Origin: Prostheceraeus crozeri | Taxonomy: Eukaryota; Platyhelminthes; Polycladida; Euryleptidae | Assembly (NCBI GenBank): GCA_907163375.1 | Contig: CAJQUW010001972.1 | Span: 744,001-808,000, forward strand | Length of the DNA stretch: 64,000 nt | Direction: 5' to 3' | Part shown: piece by piece, positions 47,009 through 58,577 of the stretch | Position numbering within the stretch: the stretch's first letter is position 1 | Layout of the letters: each line of letters begins with the position of its first letter | Notes under the pieces: model-generated | Database searches by the model: none | Told to the model about the DNA's origin: nothing | Seen by the model: only the letters and a program-made list of their open reading frames with translations | Position numbers and translations under genes: made by a program

Positions 47009-47402
47009 ATAAGATTTACGGTACTTCTATTTCCCCCCCCCCCACATTTTTCAAGTTTTGCAAATTCATCAAATTTCGCCAAACTTGGTCACATTGGATT
47101 TAGAATAGACTTCATCTGTCACTGAGTGACACTACAACACGACTGAGAAGTCTTGCTTGAACCACAGCTGTGATCTTCGAACTTCGTGTGATTGTTGTCT
47201 ACAGACAAATGACGTGCAGTTGTCTAATTCTGAGGCTGTAAAATGTTCTACAAGTCAGACAAGAGTTTTACACATTCAACGCAATGCGACGTTAGTGAGA
47301 TTGCCCGTAGGAGCAAGAGAAGATCGCTGAAGATGCAACACTTTCGGGTGTCAACAACAGAAATGTGTGGGGGGGGAAGAAAAAGAAGTACCAGATTTAC
47401 TT
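47009..47402. repeat. Poly-C inverted-repeat element (possible MITE)
   Basis: The left end GGTACTTCTATTTCCCCCCC is inverted at the right end, where GGTACTTCTTTTTCTTCCCC reads on the minus strand. Matching ACATTT lies just inside both. The span is about 394 bp. The interior has no ORF and no clear target duplication. The poly-C/poly-G runs (47033-47043, and G at about 47370-47377) would pair in a fold-back. Confidence 0.55.
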
Positions 47403-47491
47403 AAGCAAACTGATTAAAGTTGACTTTGATGATATATTGCCAGTCTTCATAAGTGTCTTTTTCTGGCGTTTAGAAATACTGTACATCGATT

Positions 47492-47574
47492 GGATTGTAT
47501 ATTCATGCCATAGTGCTCTTTAACTCATGGATTGTACTGTATATTCATGCTATAATGCTCCTTAACTCATGCAG
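47492..47574. repeat. Tandem duplication of about 42 bp
   Basis: Two diverged copies of a unit containing GTATATTCATGC, TA-TGCTC and TTAACTCATG, head to tail. Confidence 0.7.
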
Positions 47575-50500
47575 CTCACAGTAACGCGCGACAAAATTAT
47601 AACAAGTTCTATTTTTCTAAACATAGAACTCTTATTTAGAAAAATTGAAAATGCGATAATCTTTATAATTGATGTTGACAATTGATTTTATAAAATCAAT
47701 GTGATAAGACCGTATTTTCAAAGGGACAAGAGAAACAACTATAAAACAATGTCCTATAACTGATTTAAAACCAGACTTTTAGATATGGTTTCATAGTCGC
47801 ATTTTGTACATTGCTTCAAGCCTTGTTTTCAAAGCTGATTTCAAAATCATGCTGTTTAGCATGTTTTCTTGAAGTGAAAATTGACAACTGAAATCAGTGT
47901 AAACAGATGAGAAAGCGCATGCAATCGGCCTTTAGTTTTCCAATCACAACATTAGCATTTGTTTATATGATTCATGGAACCAAAACATATACATAATCTG
48001 CATGTACTGTATTATGATGCATTTTAAAATCGTAGTATATCTCAAAATCTCGGGAAATTGAAAATCCAAGAATATTTGATACCCTCCTCCCAAGATTTCC
48101 AAAATCCTGAGATTGATCAAAACTCAACATCTAACCTTGAAAAACTCAAAGATGCCGATAAGATGCATGCCAATAATCCGACTATCTATCAATAGCTTGC
48201 TACAGAGTCCAGCATGAATGCCGATAATACTACCAAGAAATATAGTCGATGCCGACTGCATAAGTAGTATGATATAAACATACAACGATTTATTTACACG
48301 ACCTTATGATATGATGACTTAGAGAAAGAAGTTTTTGAAATGATAGTAAGCATAATCAATTTTCAAGTCTGATATTCTTAATGTTTCGTGATTTCGGGCA
48401 TTCGTGAAGACCGGCATTTGCATGTGCGTTATATCATTCAAATGAAGTGTAAATGACGATTTCTGTGACACACATGTGAGAGGTAACATGGCTCATATGC
48501 CCTCTGACCTTTCAGACTTCCAATTGTCACTTCTATTCTCATTGAAACTCACTCCTTGAAAGGGAATCCATCTGCATTTATGTAAAAATTCATCATATAC
48601 TGTGCCCCTCTGGTTATGATGACATGTAAATGTAACTACCACACTTTAATGCGGATTCCAGTAAAACTGGTTGCACGGCCATTGTGACAGCATCTATCAG
48701 AAATTCCATCGAAACAGCTTCAAATCGATTATGTAGTAAATCCCTCAGGAATTGTTGTTTTCACACTGTTCAGTGGAACAACACAATAAGAATTCATTAT
48801 TCCATTTTGATTATGTTTAGTCGCTTGAAATTCATCTCCAAGCGTATGCAGATAACTAATGCAAGCTAGGTTGCATCAATTAGCTGTTCAACATGGCATC
48901 AGAGAAAGTGTTTCACACGATACATGTACATCAATTGCATAACTAGTTATATGTTTTTGTTTTCCTCTACAACACGAAACTGTCGCATACAGCGCTCCAT
49001 ATTGTATCCTTAAAATCAAGATAACTAAGATATCTCTGCCTGTTAAATGTAGTCATTTCCATGACAGAAAGACTTTCTGAGAGAAAATCTTCGACCCCTC
49101 ACTGGTTGGCTACATTTATTAAGAAAGACAGAGATTCTCACTAACGAGTTCAAATCTTTACATGAAGATTGCTTCACCACGGAGAGCATTAAATTGCTTG
49201 ATTATCGCAGACAAGAATACGATCTTTGGGCTAAGAAATCGCTTAATGACTTATTACAGTATTTATATGGGAACGACCGTTTTCTCCCTTCTTGCTACAT
49301 GAAGCAGAAGGCAATTGGTCTTTTCCGTCACATAAGAACATCAGTGTTGGCTTGTGAAAGACTAATTTTCATGCAGTTTTGAATGGTGAAGTGGGCAGTT
49401 TCATTAGCTTCAGAGTTGGCTGAAAAATGTTATGTCACTGATTGTTGCAACCGCAGGGCCAAGTGATCAAGAACATAATGCAATTACCAGTATCTTTCAC
49501 AGCGAAAATAGGTCATTATTGCCAACCGATTGATCATCAAATTGATATTTTGAGTATCAGAGGGTTTCGATAACTTTTTATGCGAGAATGAAAATATTTT
49601 CTAATTTGTATTGCGGATATTACAATCATCTATCAGAGTTTTACATTTTAATCTACACGGTTATTTCAAATCTGCCACTGCAATGTCCGAGCTAGGTTCA
49701 ACACATTTTTTGTCTTTCGAATTTTTTAGAAGATTTCAAATATTGACCTGCGACATATAAAATTTGACTATGCAAACTAATAATTTTTGACCTTGATAGC
49801 ATCAGCTCATTAACAACTTTCATAAGTATATTTTTCCTTTTCATGTGGAATAAAAATGATTGTGAGAGTCACTACATCTGCATTTATGCAATGATGTATA
49901 CACATGAACGCAAGACACATTTACCTCATGTTGCACTTTTCTAAATAAGACAAGGCATTTAAAACTAATTGAATTAATGATCTGTCAAATGATCTTTTAT
50001 TGACGGTGAAGCTGAAGCTGATAGTAAAACTGATTTTTTAAAAGCCCTGTCTTCAAAGATGATCTTAAAACTGTCTTTTTAAAGCAAAAGTTTTTATAAT
50101 GTCCTATAAACAGCTCACTATACTGTGTTTTTCAATATCTTTTAAATCCTAATTGATTTTCCCAGTAATTGATAGGTATAATGCACAAATATAGTGATTG
50201 GCGCCTTGATGTGTTATTGACAGCGAGAACAGACATGGCTAGTACACTTCTCATCTTACTGTCGGTCTGTGACTCATTTGAGAGGTGGGTGCTAAAGCTT
50301 GGAATAGGCCTTCATGTACTTCCAAGAAATTCAGTTTCTGACAGCAAAATATGTTAGTAGGGCATTTTTTGTGCTCAATTTCATGCATCAAAAATGCCTA
50401 AGGTTGCCGATTCATTTAAAAGGCTTTCAATTGAAAGAAATTATATAAATGCTGGAATAGACACATTTTTTATCATTTTTGTTTTAAAGCATTTAAAAAA

Positions 50501-51387
50501 TATGGTTCCTAAAACCTTCACTGTTCCACTCATTATTTTAGAATCCATGCATTTTGTATTAGTTTTTGGTTTCAAATATGAAAAGACGAATAATATATGA
50601 CCATTATTTTAGTGCCATTTCTTTTGATAGTGTGTTATTGCAAATGGCTTATATCCACATGTGACATTTCAAAGAGACATAGTTACTCAGCTTGATTCTG
50701 TCCCTGTCCATTTTGTTTAATCTTCACTGAACTCTTGAAAGAAGACATGAATGGTAGAGAGCGATAGTTATTCAAATGCAATTAATCATTCGCTTTGAAA
50801 CGATTAAGTGCGATTTTCTTTCATTGATATCAATACACGTTCGCAAATGAATATTATCTATTTGTTTGAAGATGGTTGGTTAAGTTTCAATATTCATGAA
50901 TCAAATTTGAGAATGACTGCCTAGATTGTGAACCACATTTGGTCTATCAGACAGGACATTATAATATACGATCCTTCATTTTAAGAGAATGGACGCCATT
51001 TTTACTGACTGATGGAGAAAATTGGGAATATCAGTTGGTGATATTCTTTGGCTTACTATCTTAAAAAAAACCTCATCGAATAGCATATTTTAGAATGATG
51101 TGCTATGATTGCATAATCTGGTGAGTTGGCTTTGTTAATGCGGATAAGATAATGACTTTATTGCATGAACTACGCAAATGAGATTGAATTTTTTCATCCA
51201 GTTGATCTAGTTGAAGCCCGTCCAAGCTGATTTCGCCATCAATTCAAATGTTAAAGCCTTTCAATATGATGCTGTCTTTTTGTCCTTTTGTCTTTAAGTT
51301 TTTTTTTTCGTGACTGTCATGGAATATGTTTGCATAGATTATAAGGTACAAAAGAATTGCTGCGCTTTTCATATCAGACATACACCC
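47575..51387. other. Long stretch with no gene recognised
   Basis: AT-rich. Words such as ATGTCCTATAA with TTTTAAA runs occur near 47745-47880 and 50040-50110 and resemble those near 22015-22200, which hints at an old MITE family without definable ends. Frames up to 68 codons are unrecognised. Confidence 0.35.
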
Positions 51388-51469
51388 ATAGAGAGTAAAA
51401 AATCGATATTATATAATATAATATCTCTTCTCTTTTGTATCCGTTGAAACTTGGTTTTTTACTCTCTAT
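51388..51469. repeat. Short hairpin element
   Basis: ATAGAGAGTAAAAAA and its inverse TTTTTTACTCTCTAT enclose a 52-bp AT-rich centre. TACACCCATAGA occurs at the left edge and again at about 51515, which could be a partial duplication flanking a slightly larger unit. Confidence 0.6.
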
Positions 51470-51539
51470 CGATATAATACCGGATACGTGAAGTCGCTTC
51501 TCCTTATTTTCATTATACACCCATAGATTCATATACCCG

Positions 51540-52080
51540 GGTTTAGGCGCAGCGCGTCGCTTGTGGGGGACGCCCTAGCATTAATCAGAAATCTGTTAGA
51601 GGACATTGGTCATAAATTACAACTGGCGAGATTTTGCGGCCGGATGCCAACCATTTTTGTCTGGGGTGGTCCCATAACCCTGTGAACTTAAGTCCTACCT
51701 ATCAGAGCAGTAGGGGGTTGCTCAGACCCAGCGGATCGTTGTTCATCTCTGTGTCTTTCTCTGAAAGAAAGAAAGAAACACTGGGTAGCCATCCAAAACT
51801 CAGAGATCTCATCCGCCCGAGACCGTTGGCTCTTGAGTGGGGTTCAGATATACCGCCGAACACTCGGTTGACTGGTTGTTTGTTTGCTATAGGCAGTACA
51901 GATAGCATCTTAGGGGAAACGACCTGCCAGTGCCACAAAGCAGGTTGTCCAAAGGGGGGCGACGACTGGACCTTGAGGACACGTGGGCGTACAACCACAA
52001 TCCCCCAAAAGACAGAGTAGAACATTTTTAAGTTGAATCGGAGAAGCTTTAAGTAGAGCGGAACAAGTTTTAATTAGTGT
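51540..52080. other. GC-richer block with overlapping ORFs, unidentified
   Basis: The base composition rises sharply against its surroundings. It carries a 128-codon frame on the + strand (51634-52020) and a 107-codon frame on the minus strand (52025-51702), so at least one is a shadow. I recognise neither. It could be part of a retroelement or an untranslated/regulatory region. Confidence 0.3.
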
Positions 52081-52864
52081 GGAAATAAGTCAGTCCTTTG
52101 ATATTATACTGTCGGCTTTCTATGGTCGCTCTCCGTTGGACAAGAATATTTCGCTTTCTTTTTATAGCGACTAGACAGACAACGTATTAATTATGTGACA
52201 CTTCAATAACTCGACACATATGTCAGCAAAAAGTTGTGCAGCAGTGAGATGAAGATCTGGGCGAATGTGTTGAAGAGGTGCACGTCTATCCGATTCATTT
52301 CATTAAATTTCTTCTCGTTCTCACTTTGTCAGAGAAAATCTCTCTCCCCATCGGCGGCAACACGGCGGTAAGACCCGATCGATGTATACTTATGAATGAT
52401 TCATATCGTGAAACTTTTTCAAGAGCACGATCGCTGTAAAATTGTCATTAGTGGCGAAAATCACTCAAACTTCAGCTCTGAGTGTTTGTAGGTAATAGAA
52501 CTTCTTTGAGCGAACGTCATCTGTCTCAGTGGTCAACATGTGACATTTGGAGGAACAGTCTAATCACTATGTCAGATCATATTGAAATGCAAATTTTATA
52601 ATTGGATACACGTGATATATGAGAGAAATATCAGATTTTCAATCCATAATCGCGAGTAATTTTCAGATTATATTGGCTGAGAAAGTGGGTATTCATGATA
52701 AAGTGAATATAAGGCTTTCCTGTCCATTGGCTCTTCTAATTTTAACTAGAAATACACCTCCAATACATGAAAACTATAAATATATAATTCGTGAAATTTG
52801 GCAGCAAATTGTTTGATAAGCAGGCATTATTAAATAAAATATCGCAGTCAGTATAATTGAATCG
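52081..52864. other. Non-coding; nothing recognised
   Basis: No gene was recognised before the Penelope-like fragment. Some of it may be unreadable upstream RT sequence. Confidence 0.35.
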
Positions 52865-53752
52865 CTTACACCACAAGATATTATAAATTCCCTTCAAAGC
52901 AATTCTTGTCTCAAATTCACTTCTGAATCTCAAACAGACACTGGCATCTCATTTCTTGATGTATACGACCGAGTTGAATGCGGAAGATAACAAACTTCTG
53001 TATATCGAAAACCTACTAGTTCTGGAACTTCCTTGGACTACAAAAGCTCTGGACCACTCACATACAAATAGTCTGTTATCAACTCATGCATGCATTCAGA
53101 ATTTCATCAACATGGGAAGTTTTCTCAAAAGAAGTAGACCGTATCAAGCAAATAATCATCAACAATAATTATCCACAGCATCTTATTGACACAATGATAA
53201 ACCGTTACATGAAAAAGAAATAATCGAAAATGAAACAACTAATGAGAATATATCAACAACAATTCAATTCTATTTCAAAAGTCAATGGGGAAACAATGTT
53301 GACATCGAACAGAAACGACTTTCTGCAATAGTGAAGAGCAACATCATTCCACTTGACTCTGCAGCAAATGTGAGAGTGAGATGCTTTTGCCAAAAAAGAA
53401 GCTCAAAAACTCCTTTAAGAACTCAAAAGTTGATCAAGTCTATGTACCACATCATGTTGTGTACCAATTTTCATGCCCAATGGACACCAGTAGTGGTGTC
53501 AAAGACATTGGATACACAACCAATGATCTTTGCACATAGATGCAAACAACATGTGAACAACGGAATCATCAGTAATCATCTCAAACAAGAACATAAAATA
53601 GTGAAGGACTGCAACATCATCAGAGAGAACACCATAGTCCTGGTGTGAATGAAAGAAGAATCTGGAGATAGCCGAAGCAATGGTAATAAAGAATAATGAG
53701 TTGGTCCTCAATAAGCAAGACCAAGGACTTACACCGGGTCTACCAGTGATGT
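52865..53752 (+). pseudogene. Penelope-like element 3, 3' half (RT tail and GIY-YIG)
   Basis: The + strand reads, with indels and stops, NSLQSNSCLKFTSES, GISFLDVYDRVECG, TSVYRKPTSSGTSLDYKSSG, then farther on HVVYQFSCPMDTSSGVKDIG, YTTNDLCTRCKQHVNNGIIS, HKIVKDCNIIRENTIVL and AEAMVIKNNELVLNKQDQGL, ending with TAA at about 53752. FLDV, VYRKPT and VVYQF-x-CP-(x)n-IGYTT are the hallmarks of a PLE region after the RT palm and of its GIY-YIG nuclease. It is a third family, more decayed than PLE1 and PLE2, and its RT palm is absent. Confidence 0.7.
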
Positions 53753-54073
53753 AAAAATACCTCTTCTTGTTTCTGTTGTTCAGTATCTCTTAGTATATTA
53801 AGTTTGATTTCTATACTGTATCTAGCTATCAAGCTCATCCATAGATTTTCGCATAATTATTGTAATAGGATTTGAATTTTGAATCAAGTTAGTCTGTAAT
53901 ATGATTTCATTAGTTTGCCGTGAAGATGGATGCTGTGGACATCCGAAGCGCTGGCTTTGATATAATAAGATGGTTTGCAAGAATTGCATTTATGTTCTCC
54001 AACAATGAAACAAAGAAAGTTTATCGAAATTTGGAAGAAAGTTGTGTTAAACTTTATTTTATTGACTGCGATA

Positions 54074-55808
54074 TTGGTGGGCACGTAAACCGCCGGATTT
54101 TAAACTTTTATTACTCCTCAAATATTCATCCGATCGTCATGAAATTTCGACTCATACTAGTTTGGAGTATAGGATTTATGATGATTATACCTGTTGTACT
54201 GAGAATTGTCAGAAAATTCTGATTCTATTGACCGAGTGACATGTAGTAGAATTGACATACCAACAATGTATCTTAACATGTAAAATTTAATGATAAACTT
54301 TTCCCTTTATTTCCCCCTCGTCTTTTTCAATAATGACCAAAACGAATTAAGGTAAATGCCATAGAAAACATTTATTAAATGAAAAACATAAGAAAAAAGT
54401 GTTAGTAGTCATCGAACTTCAACGTGTCCTCCATTCTCGAGGACGGATTCGAGTCGCTTTTGGTAGGCCAGAGCAGTTTCTCGACACATCTCAGTTGTCA
54501 CTTCTTGAAATGCTTGTATGATGCAGTCCTTCAGGTCTTGCATGGATGTTGGCCGTGTATGGTAAACCTTGGACTTGACAAAACCCCACAAGAAGAAATC
54601 GCAAGGCGTCAGGTCAGGTGAACGCGGTGGCCAGGGCATGTTAGGAGATCCACGTCCCATATATCTGTTAGGCATCTTCTTGTTCAACCACTCACGCACA
54701 GGAAGTCCCCAGTGTGGAGGTGCACCATCCTGGATGAATATGATGCTCCTGCCTCTTCTGTCCGACTGCACCACTGGCCAAAATTCCTCCTGTAGCATCT
54801 TGAGATACCGATCCTTGTTGACGGAGGTGTCGCAGAAGAACGGTCCGTAGATACCTGATTGGCTGATTACCGCCCAGACGGTGGTGCGTGGCGAGTGCAT
54901 AGACTCTTGCTTGATCCAGTGAGGGTTCTGGTTGGCCCAATAACGACAATTGTGGCGATTCGCACCACCATCCAGATGGAAGTGAGCTTCATCGGACCAG
55001 GTTAGTTCCACTAAATGGCTCGGGTTGGCTTGGATGCGCTGTAGCTCCTGTTCTGCGAACTCCATTCGGTTTTCCAGATCTTCTTCGTGTAATCGCTGCA
55101 TCACCTGGACCTTGTACGGATGCCATCCATAGTCATGGAGGATGCGCTGGATAGTGCGGCGACTCACTTGAAGCGCATTAGATGCACGACGGGTAGATGT
55201 GTTTGGGTCCTCCTCGAAGTGCTGCACAACTCGTTCCACATTATTCTCCGTTCGTTCAGAAGATGACCGATCCCGCTTGACAGTCAACACACTACCACTG
55301 GTCAACAGGTTTGTGTGCCACCGCTTTATGGTACGGGCATCCGGTGCTCTCGCGTTCTTGCCATACTCTGAATGAATAAGCATTTGTACCTCCACTAGAC
55401 TCTTGAGCCATTCGTACCAAGCCGCGCATTTTGCTCGTTCTGCAACCGAATAATCATCCATTCTTCTATGTTCGATTCTTTTCAGATAGTGATTTAATCG
55501 TCGAATGGTATTTTATATGACATGGAAGTAACTGAACAATATTCACTTCAAGACTGCGCACAATTCGTTGTGCAGAATACGATTCATGTTAAGTTAATTA
55601 ACTTGATCTAGATTTTCAATGTCAACAAAATGAGTACATGTCATTTGGTCAATAGAATCAGAATTTTCTGACAATTCTCAGTACAACAGGTATAATCATC
55701 ATAAATCCTATACTCCAAACTAGTATGAGTCGAAATTTCATGACGATCGGATGAATATTTGAGGAGTAATAAAAGTTTAAAATCCGGCGGTTTACGTGCG
55801 CCACCCTG
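54074..55808 (-). mobile_element. Mariner-like element 2 with about 172-bp inverted repeats
   Basis: The inverted repeats span about 54074-54245 and 55635-55808, with TA on each side (54072-54073, 55809-55810). The right end is CAGGGTGGCGCACGTAAACC; the left has two changes and a 2-bp deletion at its tip. Both arms include GGATTTATGATGATTATACC and AGAATTGTCAGAAAATTCTG. It contains one intact transposase gene on the minus strand. The left tip damage may limit mobility. Confidence 0.9.
54409..55461 (-). CDS. Mariner-like transposase, D-D-D type, intact 350 aa
   Basis: The transposase would excise and insert the surrounding element at TA sites. Residues 1-60 form a DUF4817-like helix-turn-helix. 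Residues 70-110 form a second one (STRRASNALQVSRRTIQRIL). The catalytic domain has LTWSDEAHFHLDGG (Asp 157), FIQDGAPPHWG (Asp 245) and SPDLTPCDFFLWG (Asp 288). The spacing between the last two is 42 residues, near the DD41D branch, matching the broken element at 24537. WANQNPHW and TTVWAVIS are also typical. The frame is uninterrupted from ATG 55461 to the stop, and the length fits an active transposase. Start choice rests on the first ATG and the expected N-terminal domain. No intron is needed. Confidence 0.9.
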   Translation of the reverse strand: MDDYSVAERAKCAAWYEWLKSLVEVQMLIHSEYGKNARAPDARTIKRWHTNLLTSGSVLTVKRDRSSSERTENNVERVVQHFEEDPNTSTRRASNALQVSRRTIQRILHDYGWHPYKVQVMQRLHEEDLENRMEFAEQELQRIQANPSHLVELTWSDEAHFHLDGGANRHNCRYWANQNPHWIKQESMHSPRTTVWAVISQSGIYGPFFCDTSVNKDRYLKMLQEEFWPVVQSDRRGRSIIFIQDGAPPHWGLPVREWLNKKMPNRYMGRGSPNMPWPPRSPDLTPCDFFLWGFVKSKVYHTRPTSMQDLKDCIIQAFQEVTTEMCRETALAYQKRLESVLENGGHVEVR

Positions 55809-55810
55809 TA

Positions 55811-56091
55811 TTTAACAATTCTTGCTTATCAAATATGTGATTATGTTTATATTAAAAACAGTAGTAAAGTTAATTCACTGAAACATTGACTTGAGTTAAT
55901 ATCTATCGGTTATGCATACATACCGGTAATTGAAAACTATAAAAAATATAAATGAATCTTTTTTACACTCGGGAGCACATTATGCGCATTTTATCTATGC
56001 GGACGAGTTTTTATTATTCATGCAAATCTCATCCCCCATGTTCTAGGTGTTTAGCAAGAATGCGCCTATCTAAAAAGTCTTTAGTATGACC
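55811..56091. other. Non-coding spacer
   Basis: AT-rich sequence after the mariner-like element. Nothing was recognised. Confidence 0.4.
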
Positions 56092-56160
56092 CAATCGAAG
56101 TTTGAACCAAGGTCTCCCGGATGCAGAGCGAACACTCTACCACATGGCCAAGCGTAATAT
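56092..56160 (-). repeat. tRNA-like sequence (pseudo-tRNA or SINE head)
   Basis: On the minus strand GGCCATGTGGTAGAGTG resembles a polymerase III A box and GGTTCAAACTTC a B box. They are spaced as in a tRNA, with CATCCGGGAG between. The acceptor stem does not pair well, so a functional tRNA is unlikely. A SINE 5' region or tRNA pseudogene fits better. Confidence 0.5.
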
Positions 56161-57660
56161 TATTTGCTACATTCTCAAAAAATGCCAAAATTCATTTGTC
56201 TTGATAGTGAAATCATTGACTTTGTCATGCTAAGATGACGTCAATGACTTTGCCTACTAAAAAGAATGACATTTTGAAATTTTCCTGTCACTAGTTTAAC
56301 TGCATAAGGATGTTGTCCTTCAAGCAACGTTTCAAACATCTCAGGCAGACGTGGCAATTGATTCGATTTTGAAACCAAAATTCTACACCTAGTCATCACA
56401 GGATAAAATGACATGTCATTTTCATTGCCAATATCTCCTCCATTAGCAGTGCTTTTTACTACAAGCATCAAGTTTTCGCTCCCATCCTGAATTTTACAAT
56501 ATGCACTGAGACTTGTCTCAGTCAATTCTTTCTCTTATCATCCATTGTTTAGTGCGTTAATAGCATCATCCGTAATTGGCATGATGCGACCTAATTTTTG
56601 CACATAGGCCGATGACAACCAATTCAATAATGTAATTAAAAGTCAGCGCTCAAAAAAAAGTTCGCATACAGCGTAGCCGGGCCCAGAATTCACCTCCGTA
56701 GCTCTGATATCAGCACCTACGCAAACTCTGAAGAAAACCGTCAAGCCATGGAGTATGTATACAGTGTATAGGTAGAATGTCGGTTCAAAAAAGTGACTGT
56801 ATACAGTGAATATTAAAAAAAAGATTACGTTTTTTTGGAGAAATACGATAGAGATTACGTTTTTTAGCTTTTGAAAAGCTGAATTTTTGCAAATTTATAT
56901 ACTACCGACATGAAGCAACCTTATAAGTGGTATAAACAAGTTGGATATCAAAAGGAATGATTATTTGCTAGTAAGGATCTTGACTAAGCGGAAATTAAGC
57001 TGATGATCTAGGGAATTTCATGAACTGCATTATAATGCAGGTGCCTGCAAATCTTCAAGGAAAAGTGGAGATCTTATTCAATGCTTCTTGGCTGAGATGT
57101 CATGCTTTTGATTCAATTTTCTGTTTCATGATTATGTGATTCAGAAGGCGTCATTTCTTGAATCTGAATAGTAATGTGGATCCATTTATATATTTTAAAG
57201 TTAATTATGATCAGTCTCTTTGAATACGATGTTTTGCTCCTTCAAAGGCAGTTTGGCCAATTTGTGATATGATCACACCTAAGAAAATAATGTTTTAGCT
57301 AAGCTTTCAGTAATGGTAGCCCATCAAATTACTAATTTGACAAACTATATTACTTCTCCAAGTTGTCATGACATGGAGGATTTGTGGAATACTATTCTTT
57401 ATTCTGTATTGCTATCATGATCAGTCAAATTCGTGTAAATCTCTGCTAAAGTTAAAAATATGCATATCTCACAGGTTGTACCTGGTTTCGACTCATGTTC
57501 ATTTAATGAAATAGAACTGTATACATATTGGGGATTTAGTAAATGCTGAGTTGCTACTCTATCTAATATACCTACTCTATGCGTCTAGCATTCCCATAAT
57601 GAAATTTTACCTTGGGACTTCGAATCAGGCGCCACATAGCACGGCAGCCACAGCGAATTT
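56161..57660. other. Non-coding; nothing recognised
   Basis: A 94-codon minus-strand frame (56241-56525) is unrecognised. Two ATTACGTTTTTT-containing copies lie around 56823-56860. Confidence 0.35.
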
Positions 57661-57785
57661 CTGCAGGAAGCGAGGCCGAAAAAGAGACTTTTACAGAATG
57701 GTGTACGAATCTGCATGTTTGTCGAGTAGTACCTAGCTCCTCTTCTTGTCAGACAGGATCAAAGAAAAGCAACTATTCCAATGGG
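57661..57785 (+). repeat. Dispersed repeat B, copy 2
   Basis: It has the ordered blocks GCGAGGCCGAAAA, GAGACTT, TACGAATCTG, AGCTCCTCTTCTTGTCAGAC, AGGATCAAAGAAAA and CCAATGGGA, shared with 21401-21561 and the inverse of 57899-58046. Confidence 0.7.
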
Positions 57786-57898
57786 ACACTTATTGAAGAC
57801 ACTAAAGGCAATTTTATCCACATTTAGCCATATTCTGGCATACATAGCCAATCAGAAACATGATAATAATACATACATATGATAGGAAGTGACCTGCT

Positions 57899-58046
57899 TC
57901 CCATTGGATTTACATGTGTTTTTCTTTGATCCTGTCTGACAAGAAGAGGAACCAGGTAGAACTCACTAGCCGCACATATTTGTAGTAGACATAGGGTGTC
58001 TATCAATCTGTGGAAGTCTCACTTTCGTCCTCGTTCCATGCAGAAG
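57899..58046 (-). repeat. Dispersed repeat B, copy 3 (inverted)
   Basis: Read on the minus strand it repeats GAACGAGGACGAAA, GAGACTTCCACAGA, GGTTCCTCTTCTTGTCAGAC, AGGATCAAAGAAAA and ATCCAATGGGA. With copy 2 it forms an imperfect inverted repeat around a 113-bp centre. Confidence 0.7.
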
Positions 58047-58211
58047 CCAATTCTGGTTACAAGACTATCACCAGAGCTGGAAGAGAACCGTTTTTTGGGC
58101 AGAGACCCCGCCCGGCCAGTCTATCCATTCGTACATCAAATGCTGAATCATGTGACTCACTTCAATTTTTATATCAAAGTTGGTGTTCTGAACTCAATCA
58201 TCTTTCAAATT

Positions 58212-58577
58212 TCATGGCAGTCTGATAAATAGTTTCTTTTCTGAAAAGGATAATGTACGGAAATTGCCAAGTGTTTCACAATCCATAGATATTTCATGAA
58301 TTTTACCATTGGATCCCAAGGGGAATCCTTTAACCTTACCTATAGTCGAAAGCGACTGGCTGTGACAGTTAAGAATTTGATTTTTGTATTCAGCGTTTGA
58401 AGATCTACAAATCCATGCTATAAAACCCTTTGTGTGCGAATTTAGGAAGAAAGGGTCAGTAGCTCCCGGACTATTTAAGTTCAAGAAGAATTCAACGGTG
58501 CCTTTTACGAGAACAACGTTAAGAGTATTGAGGGATGGCTTCAAATGGAGACTGCTGAAATCTTCCTCTTGCGACAA
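58212..58577 (-). CDS. Unidentified ORF, 121 codons
   Basis: One of the longer anonymous frames. It reads as ordinary mixed sequence (GTVEFFLNLNSPGATDPFFL, then CHSQSLSTIGKVKG). I do not recognise it. The opposite strand is also partly open, so chance or an old element are both possible. No splice or element boundary supports it. Confidence 0.2.
   Translation of the reverse strand: MSQEEDFSSLHLKPSLNTLNVVLVKGTVEFFLNLNSPGATDPFFLNSHTKGFIAWICRSSNAEYKNQILNCHSQSLSTIGKVKGFPLGSNGKIHEISMDCETLGNFRTLSFSEKKLFIRLP

Noticed and set aside
53884-54222. ORFs of 66-100 codons on both strands
   Set aside because: They run into the inverted repeat of the mariner-like element and show no protein family.
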